The notes beneath the pieces are model-generated. The model was not told the origin of the DNA and searched no databases. It worked only from the letters and a program-made list of their open reading frames with translations. A stretch of DNA of 64,000 nt from Shewanella algae (lineage in GTDB: Bacteria; Pseudomonadota; Gammaproteobacteria; Enterobacterales; Shewanellaceae): NCBI RefSeq assembly GCF_009183365.2, contig NZ_CP068230.1:3749001-3813000 (forward strand), written 5' to 3'. A program made the position numbers and the translations under genes. This document shows, piece by piece, positions 23,165-32,697 of this stretch. The first letter of the stretch is position 1. Every line of letters begins with the position of its first letter.

Positions 23165-23922
23165 AGGAAAATCCCCCCAAGCTGCATGGCAATGGTAATG
23201 CCTATCACTGAGGAAACTGTCATCAATGTCGCCTGCCCCCAGCGGGAGATCCCCACATTCATATGGCCTTTAACCATATCCGATATCGAGTTGATCATCG
23301 GAAAGCCGGGAACAAGCATCAGCACAGAGGCCGCCATCGCCAGCTCTGGGGTTTGGGTCACAGGATAGAGATACCCCAACTGGGCTGCCAAGCTGGTGAC
23401 AAAGGCGGTCACGGCAAAATTCACCAACACATTGAAGTGACGTTGCGCCATGGCCAGGCGCACAAACATGCCGATGACAGAAGCAAAGAAGGTGAAAAGG
23501 CATGCGGCCAGGTCGCCACCGAACAGGTGACAAAAACTGCCGCAGGAGAGGCCTATCATGGGGATAAGCAGCCACTTGGGGTAGGTTTTGGGTTGCAGTC
23601 TGGCGAGGCGTTTGCGGACTTCATTGGGGCCATAGAGGCCTTTTTCGGCCAGCAGGCAAATGCGTTGCAACTCGCACACCACTGTCATATTAATGCCGTG
23701 CTCACGAATGCGCCGGGTAGTGGTAATACAACGACCGGAAACCAAGCTGGTGAGCACCAGCGAATTGGAGGAGATGGATAGCTCGACACTGGCCAAGCCA
23801 AGTGCCCGGCCAAGACGCTGACTGATCTCTTCAACCAGTTCAGATTCAGCGCCGTAGGCCAGCAATAGCTGAGCAACCCGGACGACCTGCCGGGTGATAT
23901 CGTTTTGGGTATCAGCGTACAC
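23161..23922 (-). CDS. yjjP: Threonine/serine exporter ThrE-family, large subunit (YjjP-like)
   Basis: 253 aa from GTG 23922. A cytoplasmic N-terminal domain (LLAYGAESELVEEISQRLG, ELSISSNSLVLTS) is followed by about five TM helices with the conserved VLMLVPGFPMINSISDM motif. Matches E. coli YjjP along its length. Coupled to yjjB by overlap. Transport substrate (dicarboxylate or amino acid) is inferred from the family only. Confidence 0.88.
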   Translation of the reverse strand: MYADTQNDITRQVVRVAQLLLAYGAESELVEEISQRLGRALGLASVELSISSNSLVLTSLVSGRCITTTRRIREHGINMTVVCELQRICLLAEKGLYGPNEVRKRLARLQPKTYPKWLLIPMIGLSCGSFCHLFGGDLAACLFTFFASVIGMFVRLAMAQRHFNVLVNFAVTAFVTSLAAQLGYLYPVTQTPELAMAASVLMLVPGFPMINSISDMVKGHMNVGISRWGQATLMTVSSVIGITIAMQLGGIFL

Positions 23923-23945
23923 AGGTGTTCAGGCTCGCTCAGATA

Positions 23946-25112
23946 TTATCTTTGGTAAATAACCTCAACATCATAATCATCGTCGTCGAAGTCATCGTCG
24001 AACTCATCATCATAGTCTTCGTTGAGATCTTCCAGGCTATCCTGATGGTAGTTGTCCCATTTGAACTCAACATCGGCGTCAGGATCTTGCTGTTGCTCTT
24101 CCGCCGGCAGACTGCTGATAAAGTCATAGAGCTTTTCTGCCAGTTCCTTGGTGCCTTCACGGGTATAAGCCGAAATGGTATAAACATCCCCTTCCCAGCC
24201 CATCTCCTTGACTATGCTGTCGACTCTTTCCTGCAGCTCTTCTTCCAGCAGCAGATCTGTCTTGTTGAACACCAGCCAACGTGGCTTGGAAGCCAGCTTG
24301 GGCGAGTATTTTTCAAGCTCAGTGACAATCGCCTTGGCCGCTTCGGCCGGGCTGGTACCATCGATAGGCTCGATATCCAGGATATGCAGCAATACACGGC
24401 AACGCTCAAGGTGCTTGAGGAAGCGAATACCCAGACCGGCACCTTCGGCGGCACCTTCGATCAACCCTGGGATATCTGCCACTACAAAGCTCTGCCCTGG
24501 ACGTGGGTTTACTACCCCCAGGTTAGGAACCAAGGTGGTAAAGGGATAATCGGCCACTTTTGGTGTCGCGCGGGAAACCGCCCGAATAAAGGTCGATTTA
24601 CCTGCATTTGGCATACCAAGCAGGCCCACATCGGCCAACAGCATCAGCTCAAGACGCAAGCTACGCACTTCACCGGGGGTGCCCAGCGTTTTTTGTCTGG
24701 GGGCACGGTTAACACTGCTCTTGAAGCGGGTATTGCCAAGACCGTGGAAACCACCTTTGGCCACCAACAGCTTCTGACCATGCTTGGTCAGGTCACCGAG
24801 TACTTCGTCGGTTTCTTCATCAACCGCCCGGGTACCCACAGGTACCTTGAGTACCAAGTCCTGGCCGCCTTTACCGGTACAGTCACGGCCGCGGCCGTTT
24901 TCACCGCGCTCGGCCATATGGAAACGCTCAAAACGATAGTCAATCAGGGTGTTGAGGTTTTCGTCGGCTTGCAGATAAACACTGCCACCGTCGCCACCAT
25001 CGCCACCGTCTGGACCACCATCCGGCACGTACTTTTCACGTCTGAAGCTGACGCAGCCACTGCCACCATCTCCAGCTTCAACTCTGATCACTGCCTCATC
25101 GACAAACTTCAT
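23946..25112 (-). CDS. obgE: Obg-family ribosome-assembly GTPase
   Basis: 388 aa from ATG 25112 (AGGAG 7 nt upstream); a further upstream ATG is out of family register. The N-terminal glycine-rich Obg domain (FVDEAVIRVEAGDGGSGCVS, GGPDGGDGG) precedes the G domain with G1 GMPNAGKST, G3 DIPGLIEG, G4 FNKTDLL and G5 SAYT. The C-terminus has a long acidic Asp tail. It acts in 50S assembly and stress control. Lies directly downstream of rplU-rpmA as in most gammaproteobacteria. A terminator separates it from rpmA. Confidence 0.97.
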   Translation of the reverse strand: MKFVDEAVIRVEAGDGGSGCVSFRREKYVPDGGPDGGDGGDGGSVYLQADENLNTLIDYRFERFHMAERGENGRGRDCTGKGGQDLVLKVPVGTRAVDEETDEVLGDLTKHGQKLLVAKGGFHGLGNTRFKSSVNRAPRQKTLGTPGEVRSLRLELMLLADVGLLGMPNAGKSTFIRAVSRATPKVADYPFTTLVPNLGVVNPRPGQSFVVADIPGLIEGAAEGAGLGIRFLKHLERCRVLLHILDIEPIDGTSPAEAAKAIVTELEKYSPKLASKPRWLVFNKTDLLLEEELQERVDSIVKEMGWEGDVYTISAYTREGTKELAEKLYDFISSLPAEEQQQDPDADVEFKWDNYHQDSLEDLNEDYDDEFDDDFDDDDYDVEVIYQR

Positions 25113-25204
25113 ACATACTCCTGGCACCACGGAATGGGGCAATTATACTGCCTAACCCTGCAAGGCGCCAAAAAACAGAAACTATGGCTTTCGCCCAAAA
25201 CAAA

Positions 25205-25229
25205 AGCCCCACCAATGGCGGGGCTCAAG
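25205..25229 (-). terminator. Terminator after rpmA
   Basis: AGCCCC-GCCATTGGT-GGGGCT on the minus strand followed by TTTTG TTTT, 22 bp downstream of the rpmA stop. Transcription of obgE would need read-through or its own promoter. Confidence 0.7.
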
Positions 25230-25246
25230 CAATTCTGGTTTGAAGA

Positions 25247-25501
25247 TTAGTCTTCGATGCTAACGAACTTACGGTTGTTAGGACCTTTAACTTCAAACTT
25301 AACTTTGCCGTCAGTCAGGGCAAACAGAGTATGGTCACGACCGATACCTACGTTAACACCTGCGTGGAATTTAGTACCACGTTGACGAACAATGATGTTA
25401 CCAGCCAGAACTGATTCGCCGCCGAAGCGCTTTACACCAAGACGTTTGCTTTCTGAATCGCGGCCGTTACGAGTAGAACCGCCAGCTTTTTTGTGTGCCA
25501 T
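25247..25501 (-). CDS. rpmA: 50S ribosomal protein L27
   Basis: 84 aa. MAHKKAGGSTRNGRDSESKRLG start, the invariant L27 N-terminus that reaches the peptidyl-transferase centre, and VRQRGTKFHAG in the middle. No N-terminal Firmicutes-type extension. Follows rplU by 14 bp. Confidence 0.98.
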   Translation of the reverse strand: MAHKKAGGSTRNGRDSESKRLGVKRFGGESVLAGNIIVRQRGTKFHAGVNVGIGRDHTLFALTDGKVKFEVKGPNNRKFVSIED

Positions 25502-25515
25502 GAGTCAGACTCCTA

Positions 25516-25827
25516 TTAAGCGTTGATAGCAGTGATTTTAACTTCAGTGAACCACTGACGGTGGCCCATTTTCTTCTCGTGGTGCTTACGACGGTTGAAC
25601 TTTTGGATAGTTACCTTTTCACCACGGCCATGGCTAACAACAGTAGCCACAACTTTACCGCCTGCTACCAGAGGGGTACCCACTTGGACGTTTTCACCAT
25701 CAGCGATCAGCAGAACTTGATCGAACTCGATAGTCTCACCAGTGGCAACTTCAATTTTTTCCAAACGAACAGTATGGCCTTCAGCAACACGGTGTTGCTT
25801 ACCACCACTTTGAAAAACAGCGTACAT
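25516..25827 (-). CDS. rplU: 50S ribosomal protein L21
   Basis: 103 aa, the standard bacterial L21 length. MYAVFQSGGKQHRV start and KFNRRKHHEKKMGHRQ near the C-terminus are diagnostic. First gene of the rplU-rpmA operon. Divergent from ispB with 273 bp between the starts. Confidence 0.98.
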   Translation of the reverse strand: MYAVFQSGGKQHRVAEGHTVRLEKIEVATGETIEFDQVLLIADGENVQVGTPLVAGGKVVATVVSHGRGEKVTIQKFNRRKHHEKKMGHRQWFTEVKITAINA

Positions 25828-25912
25828 AGCTATTTTACTCCGAAATTCTTAACACGCCGGCTCATCTCTATGAGGCTGGGTGCTACAAAAACTTTAATGA
25901 CAATGGGCGCGG

Positions 25913-25941
25913 AGTTTACGCGAAGAATCCTTTACTGGCAA
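25913..25941 (-). promoter_or_regulatory. Probable rplU promoter
   Basis: TTGCCA (25941-25936), a 17-nt spacer and TAAACT (25918-25913) on the minus strand, about 85 nt upstream of the rplU ATG. Reasonable sigma70 match; not verified. The 25828-26100 gap holds no gene. Confidence 0.45.
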
Positions 25942-26100
25942 GCCCTAATTGACGAAGAAGAAAAAAAGACCGGATTAACTCGCACATTGATCTCTCTGCT
26001 ACTGTCTTGTTCATTAATTTTAGGTAAACTTCGGTCTATTAAAATATTTAAGCTTATCGGGAGCTGCCGATTCGGCGTTCCTTCATACCTAGAGTCTACT

Positions 26101-27072
26101 ATGGATTTAACTGCTATCCGTCAGCTGGCTGACGCCGACATGCAAGCCGTCAATCAACTGATCTACAAACAACTCGAATCTGATGTTGCCCTGATCAATC
26201 AATTGGGGTTCTACATCATCAACGGTGGCGGCAAGCGTATGCGGCCGTTACTGTCGATTCTGGCGGCCAGATCACTCGACTATAGCGGTGAAGCACACCT
26301 GAAGCTGGCTGCTATTATAGAGTTTATTCATACGGCTTCTCTGCTTCACGACGATGTGGTGGATGAATCTACTCTGCGCCGTGGACGGGAAACCGCCAAC
26401 GCCCTGTTTGGCAACAGTGCCAGCGTGCTGGTCGGCGACTTCCTTTATACCCGCTCTTTCCAGATGATGACAGAGCTGGAGTCGATGAAGGTACTGCAGG
26501 TGCTGGCCAACACTACTAACGTACTGGCCGAGGGTGAAGTGCTGCAGTTAATGAACTGCAACGATCCAGATACCACAGAAGCCAGCTATATGCGGGTTAT
26601 TTACTGCAAGACTGCCAAGTTGTTTGAAGCAGCAACCCGTCTTGCCGGTGTGCTGGCCGGCTGCGACAGCGAAATGGAAACGGCGCTGGCCGACTATGGC
26701 AAATACCTGGGCACCGCATTCCAGTTAACCGATGACCTGCTGGACTACACTGCCGACGCCGAAGAGCTGGGCAAGAACATAGGTGATGACCTCGCCGAAG
26801 GTAAACCCACACTGCCACTCATCTACGCCATCGCCCACGGGACAGAGCCACAGCGGCAGATGATCCGCCAGGCGATTGAACAAGGTGACGGCACCGAGCA
26901 TATCGAGGCGATAATAGATGCGCTCAACACCTGCGGCGCATTGGAATATACCCAACAAAGGGCCTATGAAGAGTCTGACAAGGCCATAGAAGCCCTTTCG
27001 GTGCTGCCTGAGTCCGACTACAAGCAGGCGCTGATAAGCCTGGCCAAAATCGCCGTAGCCCGCAGTCACTGA
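26101..27072 (+). CDS. ispB: Octaprenyl diphosphate synthase
   Basis: 323 aa from ATG 26101; the frame is open far upstream, but the family N-terminus is MDLTAIRQLADADMQAVN. Trans-prenyltransferase motifs: GGGKRMRP, first Asp-rich motif LLHDDVVDES, and second QLTDDLLDY. Makes the C40 (or C35-C45) side chain for ubiquinone/menaquinone. Ends just before a bidirectional terminator shared with clpB. Confidence 0.96.
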   Translation: MDLTAIRQLADADMQAVNQLIYKQLESDVALINQLGFYIINGGGKRMRPLLSILAARSLDYSGEAHLKLAAIIEFIHTASLLHDDVVDESTLRRGRETANALFGNSASVLVGDFLYTRSFQMMTELESMKVLQVLANTTNVLAEGEVLQLMNCNDPDTTEASYMRVIYCKTAKLFEAATRLAGVLAGCDSEMETALADYGKYLGTAFQLTDDLLDYTADAEELGKNIGDDLAEGKPTLPLIYAIAHGTEPQRQMIRQAIEQGDGTEHIEAIIDALNTCGALEYTQQRAYEESDKAIEALSVLPESDYKQALISLAKIAVARSH

Positions 27073-27130
27073 TAGGCTTAAGACGACGGATTAAAACCCA
27101 TCAGTTGAATTTGTTGTTTAACTCAAGCAA

Positions 27131-27161
27131 AAAAAGGAGCGCTCAAAGCGCTCCTTTTTGT
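27131..27161. terminator. Bidirectional terminator between ispB and clpB
   Basis: AAAAAAGGAGCGC-TCAAA-GCGCTCCTTTTT: perfect stem with A- and T-runs on both sides, placed between convergent genes. Confidence 0.85.
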
Positions 27162-27187
27162 TTTTTGCTGTGTTGTTTATGGTGTGA

Positions 27188-29761
27188 TTACTGCTCAAAC
27201 ACCAAGTTGTCGTCGCGATAGTCCACCTTGATCGGCTGCCCTGGCAGTAACTCGCCTCTAAGCAGCTTTTGCGCCAGTGGGTTTTCCACCTCTTGCTGCA
27301 GTGCCCGCTTCAGCGGCCTTGCACCATACACAGGGTCGAACCCGGCTCTGGCGATAAAGCTCAGCGCGGCATCTGTGATCTCCAGCTCGAACTCTTTTTC
27401 TGCCAGACGTTGGCGCAGCGACTCGACCTGAATCGCGGCAATACTCTTGATGTGCTCGCTCTCCAACGGGTGGAACACCACGGTTTCGTCGATCCGGTTG
27501 AGGAACTCGGGGCGGAAGTGGTGCTGCACCACATTCATCACCTGAGCCTTCATCTCATCGTAACTTTGGTGACTGAACTGCTCCTGGATAATGTCGGAAC
27601 CCAGGTTCGAGGTCATAATCACCACGGCGTTACGGAAGTCAACCGTACGACCCTGACCATCGGTCAGGCGGCCATCATCCAGTACCTGCAGCAGTATGTT
27701 GAACACATCCGGGTGCGCCTTTTCCACCTCATCGAGCAGGATCACCGAGTAGGGACGACGGCGCACCGCTTCGGTGAGGTAACCCCCTTCCTCATAACCC
27801 ACATAGCCCGGAGGCGCCCCGACCAACCTGGAGACTGAGTGTTTCTCCATAAACTCGGACATATCTATCCGCACCATGGCGCTCTCTGTGTCAAACAGGA
27901 ACTTGGCCAGCGACTTACACAGCTCGGTCTTACCTACCCCGGTGGGGCCGAGGAACAGGAAGGAGCCTATGGGCCGGTTAGGATCGGCCAGACCAGCGCG
28001 GCTACGACGAATGGCGTTGGCCACGGCATCGACCGCCTCATCCTGGCCTATCACCCGCTCATGTAGCGCCTCTTCCATATGCAGCAGTTTTTCCCGCTCG
28101 CCTTCGAGCATCTTGGAAACCGGGATCCCGGTCGCCTTGGAAAGTACCTCGGCAATTTCAACATCCGTGACCTTGTTACGCAGCAAAGTCATATCCTGCA
28201 TCTCGGCCTGAGACGCCAGATCCAGCTGTTTCTCCAGCTCTGGGATGCGGCCGTATTGCAGCTCGGACATCCGGGTCAAATCACCGGCGCGGCGTGCCAC
28301 ATCGAGATCCAGTCTGGCTTGCTCCAGATCCGCCTTGATATGCTGAGTGCCCGCCAGTGCGGCTTTTTCTGTGTGCCAAATCTCGTTGAGTTCGGCCGCC
28401 TTCTGCTCGACTTCCACCAGCTCGCTGCGCAGGTGTTCGAGACGCTTGCGACTGGCCTCATCGTTTTCCTTCGCCAACGCCTGCTCTTCCAGCTTGAGCT
28501 GAATGATACGGCGCTCGAGGCGATCCAGCGGCTCCGGCTTGGAATCTATCTGCATTCGGATGCTGGAAGCGGCTTCGTCGATAAGGTCGATGGCCTTGTC
28601 CGGCAGTTTACGATCTGACACATAACGGTGGGACATGGTCGCCGCCGCCACAATCGCCGGGTCGGTGATCTCCACATGGTGATGCAGCTCGTAGCGCTCT
28701 TTCAGACCACGCAGAATAGCGATGGTATCCTCGACACTGGGCTCATCCACCAGAACTTTCTGGAAGCGCCGCTCCAGCGCCGCATCCTTCTCAATATACT
28801 GACGATATTCATCCAGAGTAGTGGCACCGACACAGTGCAGCTCACCGCGGGCCAGTGCCGGCTTGAGCATATTACCCGCATCCATGGCGCCATCGGATTT
28901 ACCCGCGCCCACCATAGTATGCAGCTCGTCAATAAAGAGGATCACCTGGCCCTCTTCCTGAGCCAGCTCGTTGAGCACAGCCTTGAGTCTTTCTTCAAAC
29001 TCACCACGGTATTTGGCACCGGCCACCAAAGCACCGAGATCCAGCGACAATACCCGTTTGTTCTTGATGCCTTCGGGCACCTCGCCGTTGACGATACGCT
29101 GCGCCAGCCCTTCAACAATGGCGGTCTTACCCACACCGGGCTCACCGATAAGCACAGGGTTGTTCTTGCTGCGACGCTGCAATACCTGCACTGTGCGGCG
29201 AATTTCGTCGTCACGGCCAATAACAGGATCCAGCTTGCCCTGCTCGGCACGCTCGGTCAGATCTATGGTGTATTTCTTCAACGCCTGGCGCTGATCCTCA
29301 GCATTGGGATCGTCCACCTTCTGGCCGCCACGTACGGCTTCGATGGTTTTCTCCATCAGCTCTTTGGTGGCACCGGCCTGCTTGAGGCACTGTGCCAGGG
29401 TGTCGTTACCTTCCAGTGCAGCCAGAATAAACAGCTCACTGGAGATATATTTGTCTTTACGCTTCTGTGCCAGCTTGTCGCACAGATTCAGCAAACGTAT
29501 CAGCGCCTGGGATAACTGAACATCACCGCCTGTGCCTTCCACCTGTGGCAAGCGCTCCAGTTCCTGACTTACCAGTGAACGCAGAGTGCTGACCTGGATA
29601 CCGGCTTGGGTCAACAGCGGATGAATTGAACCGCCATCCTGATTCAACAAAGCCATCATCAAATGGACAGGTTCTATGAACTGATGGTCACGGCCAAGAG
29701 CCAGAGATTGGGCATCCGAGATAGCAAGCTGAAATTTATTGGTCATACGATCGAGTCGCAT
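27188..29761 (-). CDS. clpB: ATP-dependent disaggregase ClpB
   Basis: 857 aa from ATG 29761 (AGGAGG 5-6 nt upstream; residues before it do not match the family). N domain with QFIEPVHLMMALL, AAA1 Walker A GEPGVGKTA and Walker B VILFIDELH, coiled-coil M domain (about 400-530), AAA2 Walker A GPTGVGKTE and Walker B VILLDEVEK. Resembles E. coli ClpB throughout. Works with DnaK to resolubilise aggregates. A sigma32 promoter lies 48-75 bp upstream. Confidence 0.98.
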   Translation of the reverse strand: MRLDRMTNKFQLAISDAQSLALGRDHQFIEPVHLMMALLNQDGGSIHPLLTQAGIQVSTLRSLVSQELERLPQVEGTGGDVQLSQALIRLLNLCDKLAQKRKDKYISSELFILAALEGNDTLAQCLKQAGATKELMEKTIEAVRGGQKVDDPNAEDQRQALKKYTIDLTERAEQGKLDPVIGRDDEIRRTVQVLQRRSKNNPVLIGEPGVGKTAIVEGLAQRIVNGEVPEGIKNKRVLSLDLGALVAGAKYRGEFEERLKAVLNELAQEEGQVILFIDELHTMVGAGKSDGAMDAGNMLKPALARGELHCVGATTLDEYRQYIEKDAALERRFQKVLVDEPSVEDTIAILRGLKERYELHHHVEITDPAIVAAATMSHRYVSDRKLPDKAIDLIDEAASSIRMQIDSKPEPLDRLERRIIQLKLEEQALAKENDEASRKRLEHLRSELVEVEQKAAELNEIWHTEKAALAGTQHIKADLEQARLDLDVARRAGDLTRMSELQYGRIPELEKQLDLASQAEMQDMTLLRNKVTDVEIAEVLSKATGIPVSKMLEGEREKLLHMEEALHERVIGQDEAVDAVANAIRRSRAGLADPNRPIGSFLFLGPTGVGKTELCKSLAKFLFDTESAMVRIDMSEFMEKHSVSRLVGAPPGYVGYEEGGYLTEAVRRRPYSVILLDEVEKAHPDVFNILLQVLDDGRLTDGQGRTVDFRNAVVIMTSNLGSDIIQEQFSHQSYDEMKAQVMNVVQHHFRPEFLNRIDETVVFHPLESEHIKSIAAIQVESLRQRLAEKEFELEITDAALSFIARAGFDPVYGARPLKRALQQEVENPLAQKLLRGELLPGQPIKVDYRDDNLVFEQ

Positions 29762-29808
29762 ACAGCCTCCTGAAACTCTCAAAATAAGGTATTACTTTGT
29801 TAGCTTAA

Positions 29809-29836
29809 AGATGGGGATGCTTTAACTAATTTCAAG
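29809..29836 (-). promoter_or_regulatory. Sigma32 (RpoH) heat-shock promoter of clpB
   Basis: CTTGAAA (29836-29830), a 13-nt spacer and CCCCATCT (29816-29809) on the minus strand: a near-perfect match to the sigma32 consensus CTTGAAA-N11/16-CCCCATnT, directly upstream of clpB and downstream of the pgeF stop. Confidence 0.88.
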
Positions 29837-29857
29837 TCAGACGAATGAAATAACCAC

Positions 29858-30571
29858 TCAATCAGTGAGCCAAATAAGCGAGGCCATACGGCCGGTACGA
29901 CCGTCTCGGCGGTAGGAAAAATAGTCTTTGTTGTTATAGGTGCAGACATCCAAGGCATATACCTGCCGAACACCCGCCTGCTGCAATCTGAGCCTGGCAA
30001 GCCCCTGCAGATCGCCGAGAAACTTGTCCCCCTTGGCCACAAAGCAGTCGTCGGCCCTGGGGTCTTTATCGCAAAAAGCGGCGCGCACTTCACCGCCGAC
30101 TTCGAAGGCAGTTTTGCCTATGGCCGGTCCGAGGCAGGCGATAAGCTCAGAGCCGGGACGAAAACGGGCTATTCCCGCTTCAATAACGCCATCACACAGA
30201 CCGCGCCAGCCGGCGTGCAGCGCCGCCACCTGGGTGCCTGCACTGTCACACAGAAGTACGGGCAGGCAGTCGGCGGTCATCACCACGGCCACATGCGCCT
30301 TGCTGTCGCTATAGCTGCCATCGGCAATCCTTAGGGAGTCACGCGCCAGGTCGACCACCTCTGTGCCATGTACCTGCTCCAGCCATGCCGGCTCGCAGGG
30401 CAGAGCCAGCCGCTTTGCCAATAAAGCACGGTTGGCCTGCACAGATGCGGGATCATCACCTACATGCAGCCCCAGATTCAGGCTGTCAAACGGCGGCTGG
30501 CTGACACCGCCATGACGCTGGGTCATGGCGATTCTGACATTGGCCGGCAGCGGCCAGTGGCAGCCATACAT
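29858..30571 (-). CDS. pgeF: Purine nucleoside phosphorylase/multicopper-like YfiH-family protein
   Basis: 237 aa. Laccase-fold signature: RHGGVSQPPFDSLNLGLHVGDD, the Cys/His active-site segment MTADCLPVLLCD and HAGWRGL, then CLGPAIGK. The family (YfiH/YlmD/FAMIN) acts on purine nucleosides in some members and affects peptidoglycan editing in E. coli. ATG begins 1 nt after the rluD stop codon, so the two are co-transcribed. Conserved rluD-yfiH-clpB order. Confidence 0.92.
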   Translation of the reverse strand: MYGCHWPLPANVRIAMTQRHGGVSQPPFDSLNLGLHVGDDPASVQANRALLAKRLALPCEPAWLEQVHGTEVVDLARDSLRIADGSYSDSKAHVAVVMTADCLPVLLCDSAGTQVAALHAGWRGLCDGVIEAGIARFRPGSELIACLGPAIGKTAFEVGGEVRAAFCDKDPRADDCFVAKGDKFLGDLQGLARLRLQQAGVRQVYALDVCTYNNKDYFSYRRDGRTGRMASLIWLTD

Positions 30572-30572
30572 G

Positions 30573-31547
30573 TTACAGATACTCCGGCGGATGCTCTTCG
30601 GTGTCTTTACGCAGCGCCTTGGTCAGCTCGACCATATCCTCGGGGATAGGTGCCTGCCAGCTCATCAGCTCACAGGTGATGGGGTGCACCAACTCCAGTC
30701 GCACCGCATGCAGCGCCTGGCGCTTGAAGTTTTTCAGCACTTCGAAGAAGGCTTCACTGGCGGCCTTGGGGGGTTTTGGACGACCACCATAGACGGGATC
30801 GCCCACCAATACATGACCTATATAAGCCATATGCACCCGGATCTGGTGAGTCCGGCCACTTTCCAGCCTCAAGCGCAAGCGGGTGTGGGCACGGAATTTT
30901 TCCGCCACACGATAGTGAGTCACCGCCGGCTTACCGCTGTGGTGCACCGCCATATGAGTACGCTTGGTGGGGTGACGCCCGATAGGCTCATCCACTGTAC
31001 CGCCGGCTGTCATGGTGCCCAGCACTATGGCTTCATACTCACGGGTAATGTCGCGCGCCTGCAGCGCCGCCACCAGATGAGTCTGGGCCTCAACTGTCTT
31101 GGCTACCACCATCAGGCCTGTGGTGTCCTTATCGAGACGATGGACAATACCGGCTCTGGGCACATGTTCTATCTCGGGGCAATGATGCAGCAGGGCGTTC
31201 ATCAAAGTGCCATCACTGTTACCGGCACCGGGATGCACCACTAAACCCGCCTGCTTGTTGATCACCAATATATGGTCATCTTCATAGACGATATTCAGAT
31301 CGATAGCCTGAGCCTCGGCGTGCACCTCTTCTTCCAGAGTGGCTTGAACCTCTATCTCTTGAGATTCCAACACCTTCTCTCTGGGCTTGTTTACCACAGT
31401 ACCATCAACGGACACTTTGCCATCGAGGATCCATTCCTTGATCCTGGTACGGGAGTAATCGGGAAACAACTCGGCCAAAGCCTGATCCAATCTCAGACCG
31501 GTTTGGGTTGCTGATATCTCGCTTTTTAGATTAATCTCTTGCGTCAT
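30573..31547 (-). CDS. rluD: 23S rRNA pseudouridine1911/1915/1917 synthase
   Basis: 324 aa. N-terminal S4 domain (LRLDQALAELFPDYSRTRIKEWI), then the catalytic motif HRLDKDTTGLMV (about 133-144) with its invariant Asp, and RTHQIRVHM near 225. Modifies helix 69 of 23S rRNA. Divergent from bamD, as in E. coli. Confidence 0.96.
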   Translation of the reverse strand: MTQEINLKSEISATQTGLRLDQALAELFPDYSRTRIKEWILDGKVSVDGTVVNKPREKVLESQEIEVQATLEEEVHAEAQAIDLNIVYEDDHILVINKQAGLVVHPGAGNSDGTLMNALLHHCPEIEHVPRAGIVHRLDKDTTGLMVVAKTVEAQTHLVAALQARDITREYEAIVLGTMTAGGTVDEPIGRHPTKRTHMAVHHSGKPAVTHYRVAEKFRAHTRLRLRLESGRTHQIRVHMAYIGHVLVGDPVYGGRPKPPKAASEAFFEVLKNFKRQALHAVRLELVHPITCELMSWQAPIPEDMVELTKALRKDTEEHPPEYL

Positions 31548-31669
31548 AGGAACCGTCCCCAGTTAATGGGGTCAAAAACTGTGTACTTTCTGGTACACTC
31601 GGAATCGGCCATTTTATCGTGAAATGGAAAAATTCTTAACTACAACTTACTCAAGAATCGAATTCAAGT

Positions 31670-32431
31670 ATGCATAATATTGCCAAAGGCGCTGCCATAG
31701 CCTTTTTTTCGCTGGCCATTGTGGCCTGTAGCAGCAAACCGGAAGACGACTTAATTACCAGCAAGCTGTCTCCGGACGTTCTCTACTCCCAGGCCCGCAC
31801 CTCTATGGAGCTGGGTAACTATACCAAGGCTGTGCGTTCACTGGAGGCATTGGATTCCCGCTTCCCCTTTGGCCCACACAAGACTCAGGTTCAGCTGGAT
31901 CTGATTTATGCCTACTATAAGTTGGATGATACCCCGTCGGCAGTCGCCAACATCGACAGATTTATCCGCCTCAACCCCACCCACCCGGATATAGACTATG
32001 TCTACTATATGCGTGGACTGGTGAATATGCAGGCCGACAACTATCTGTTCCATGACATGCTCAATATAGACAGAAGCGACAGGGATCCTCAGTTTGCTCT
32101 CGATGCCTTCAAGGACTTCGAGCGTCTGATCAAGACTTATCCCAACAGCAAGTATGCGGCCGACGCCCAGAAGAGAATGCAGCACCTGAAGAATCGTCTG
32201 GCGCTGTATTCGGTTAAAGTGGCCGAATACTACCTGAAAATGAATGCCTGGAGCGCAGCCGCCATCAGGGCCCAGTCTGTAATGGAAACCTATCCAGGCA
32301 CCCCATCGATAGAGCGCGCCCTTGAGATCATGGCCACCGCCTACGATGAGCTGGGTCAGGAGCAGTTAAAACAGCACGTACTCACTGTCATGCGTGCCAA
32401 CTATCCGGGGAATGACCTCCTCAAGGATTAA
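31670..32431 (+). CDS. bamD: Outer-membrane assembly lipoprotein BamD
   Basis: 253 aa. Lipoprotein signal with lipobox IVAC (Cys20), then TPR helices: LYSQARTSMELGNYTKAVRSLEAL, FPFGPHKTQVQLDLIYAYYK, and the RYP-like NSKYAADAQKRM. The only essential accessory lipoprotein of the BAM complex in E. coli. Divergent from rluD with a 122-bp shared promoter region. Confidence 0.97.
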   Translation: MHNIAKGAAIAFFSLAIVACSSKPEDDLITSKLSPDVLYSQARTSMELGNYTKAVRSLEALDSRFPFGPHKTQVQLDLIYAYYKLDDTPSAVANIDRFIRLNPTHPDIDYVYYMRGLVNMQADNYLFHDMLNIDRSDRDPQFALDAFKDFERLIKTYPNSKYAADAQKRMQHLKNRLALYSVKVAEYYLKMNAWSAAAIRAQSVMETYPGTPSIERALEIMATAYDELGQEQLKQHVLTVMRANYPGNDLLKD

Positions 32432-32438
32432 TCCCTTA

Positions 32439-32466
32439 ACGCCCCACTTTAACGTGGGGCGTTTTG
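32439..32466 (+). terminator. Terminator after bamD
   Basis: ACGCCCCAC-TTTAAC-GTGGGGCGT followed by TTTTGTTTT, 8 bp after the bamD stop. Confidence 0.85.
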
Positions 32467-32658
32467 TTTTCAGGGCAAAACCAAGCCCAGCCCCCTTAAG
32501 CCTCAGGATCCCGGCTTTACAGGTCGAGTTTTCGATTTGGCTAATTCACCCCTAGCCCAGTAATGGCGCGGCTTTCGCTCAAAAGCTAAGCAATATGCGC
32601 CTTTTCGAGTAAAACTTGCTCAAACACGCGATATTTTGAAATATTTCTCAGAAAAGAG

Positions 32659-32687
32659 TTGACTCAAAACCGTAAAAGTCTTTTAAT
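32659..32687 (+). promoter_or_regulatory. Promoter of the tRNA-Phe/Leu cluster
   Basis: TTGACT (32659-32664), 17-nt spacer, TTTAAT (32682-32687), 11 bp before the mature 5' end of tRNA-Phe. Good sigma70 spacing. 32467-32658 shows no gene. Confidence 0.65.
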
Positions 32688-32697
32688 GCACGCCGTC

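Noticed and set aside
23925..25250. Long 441-codon open frame antisense to obgE
   Set aside because: obgE on the other strand is a full, recognisable GTPase; the antisense frame has no family-like sequence or start-site support and arises from codon bias.
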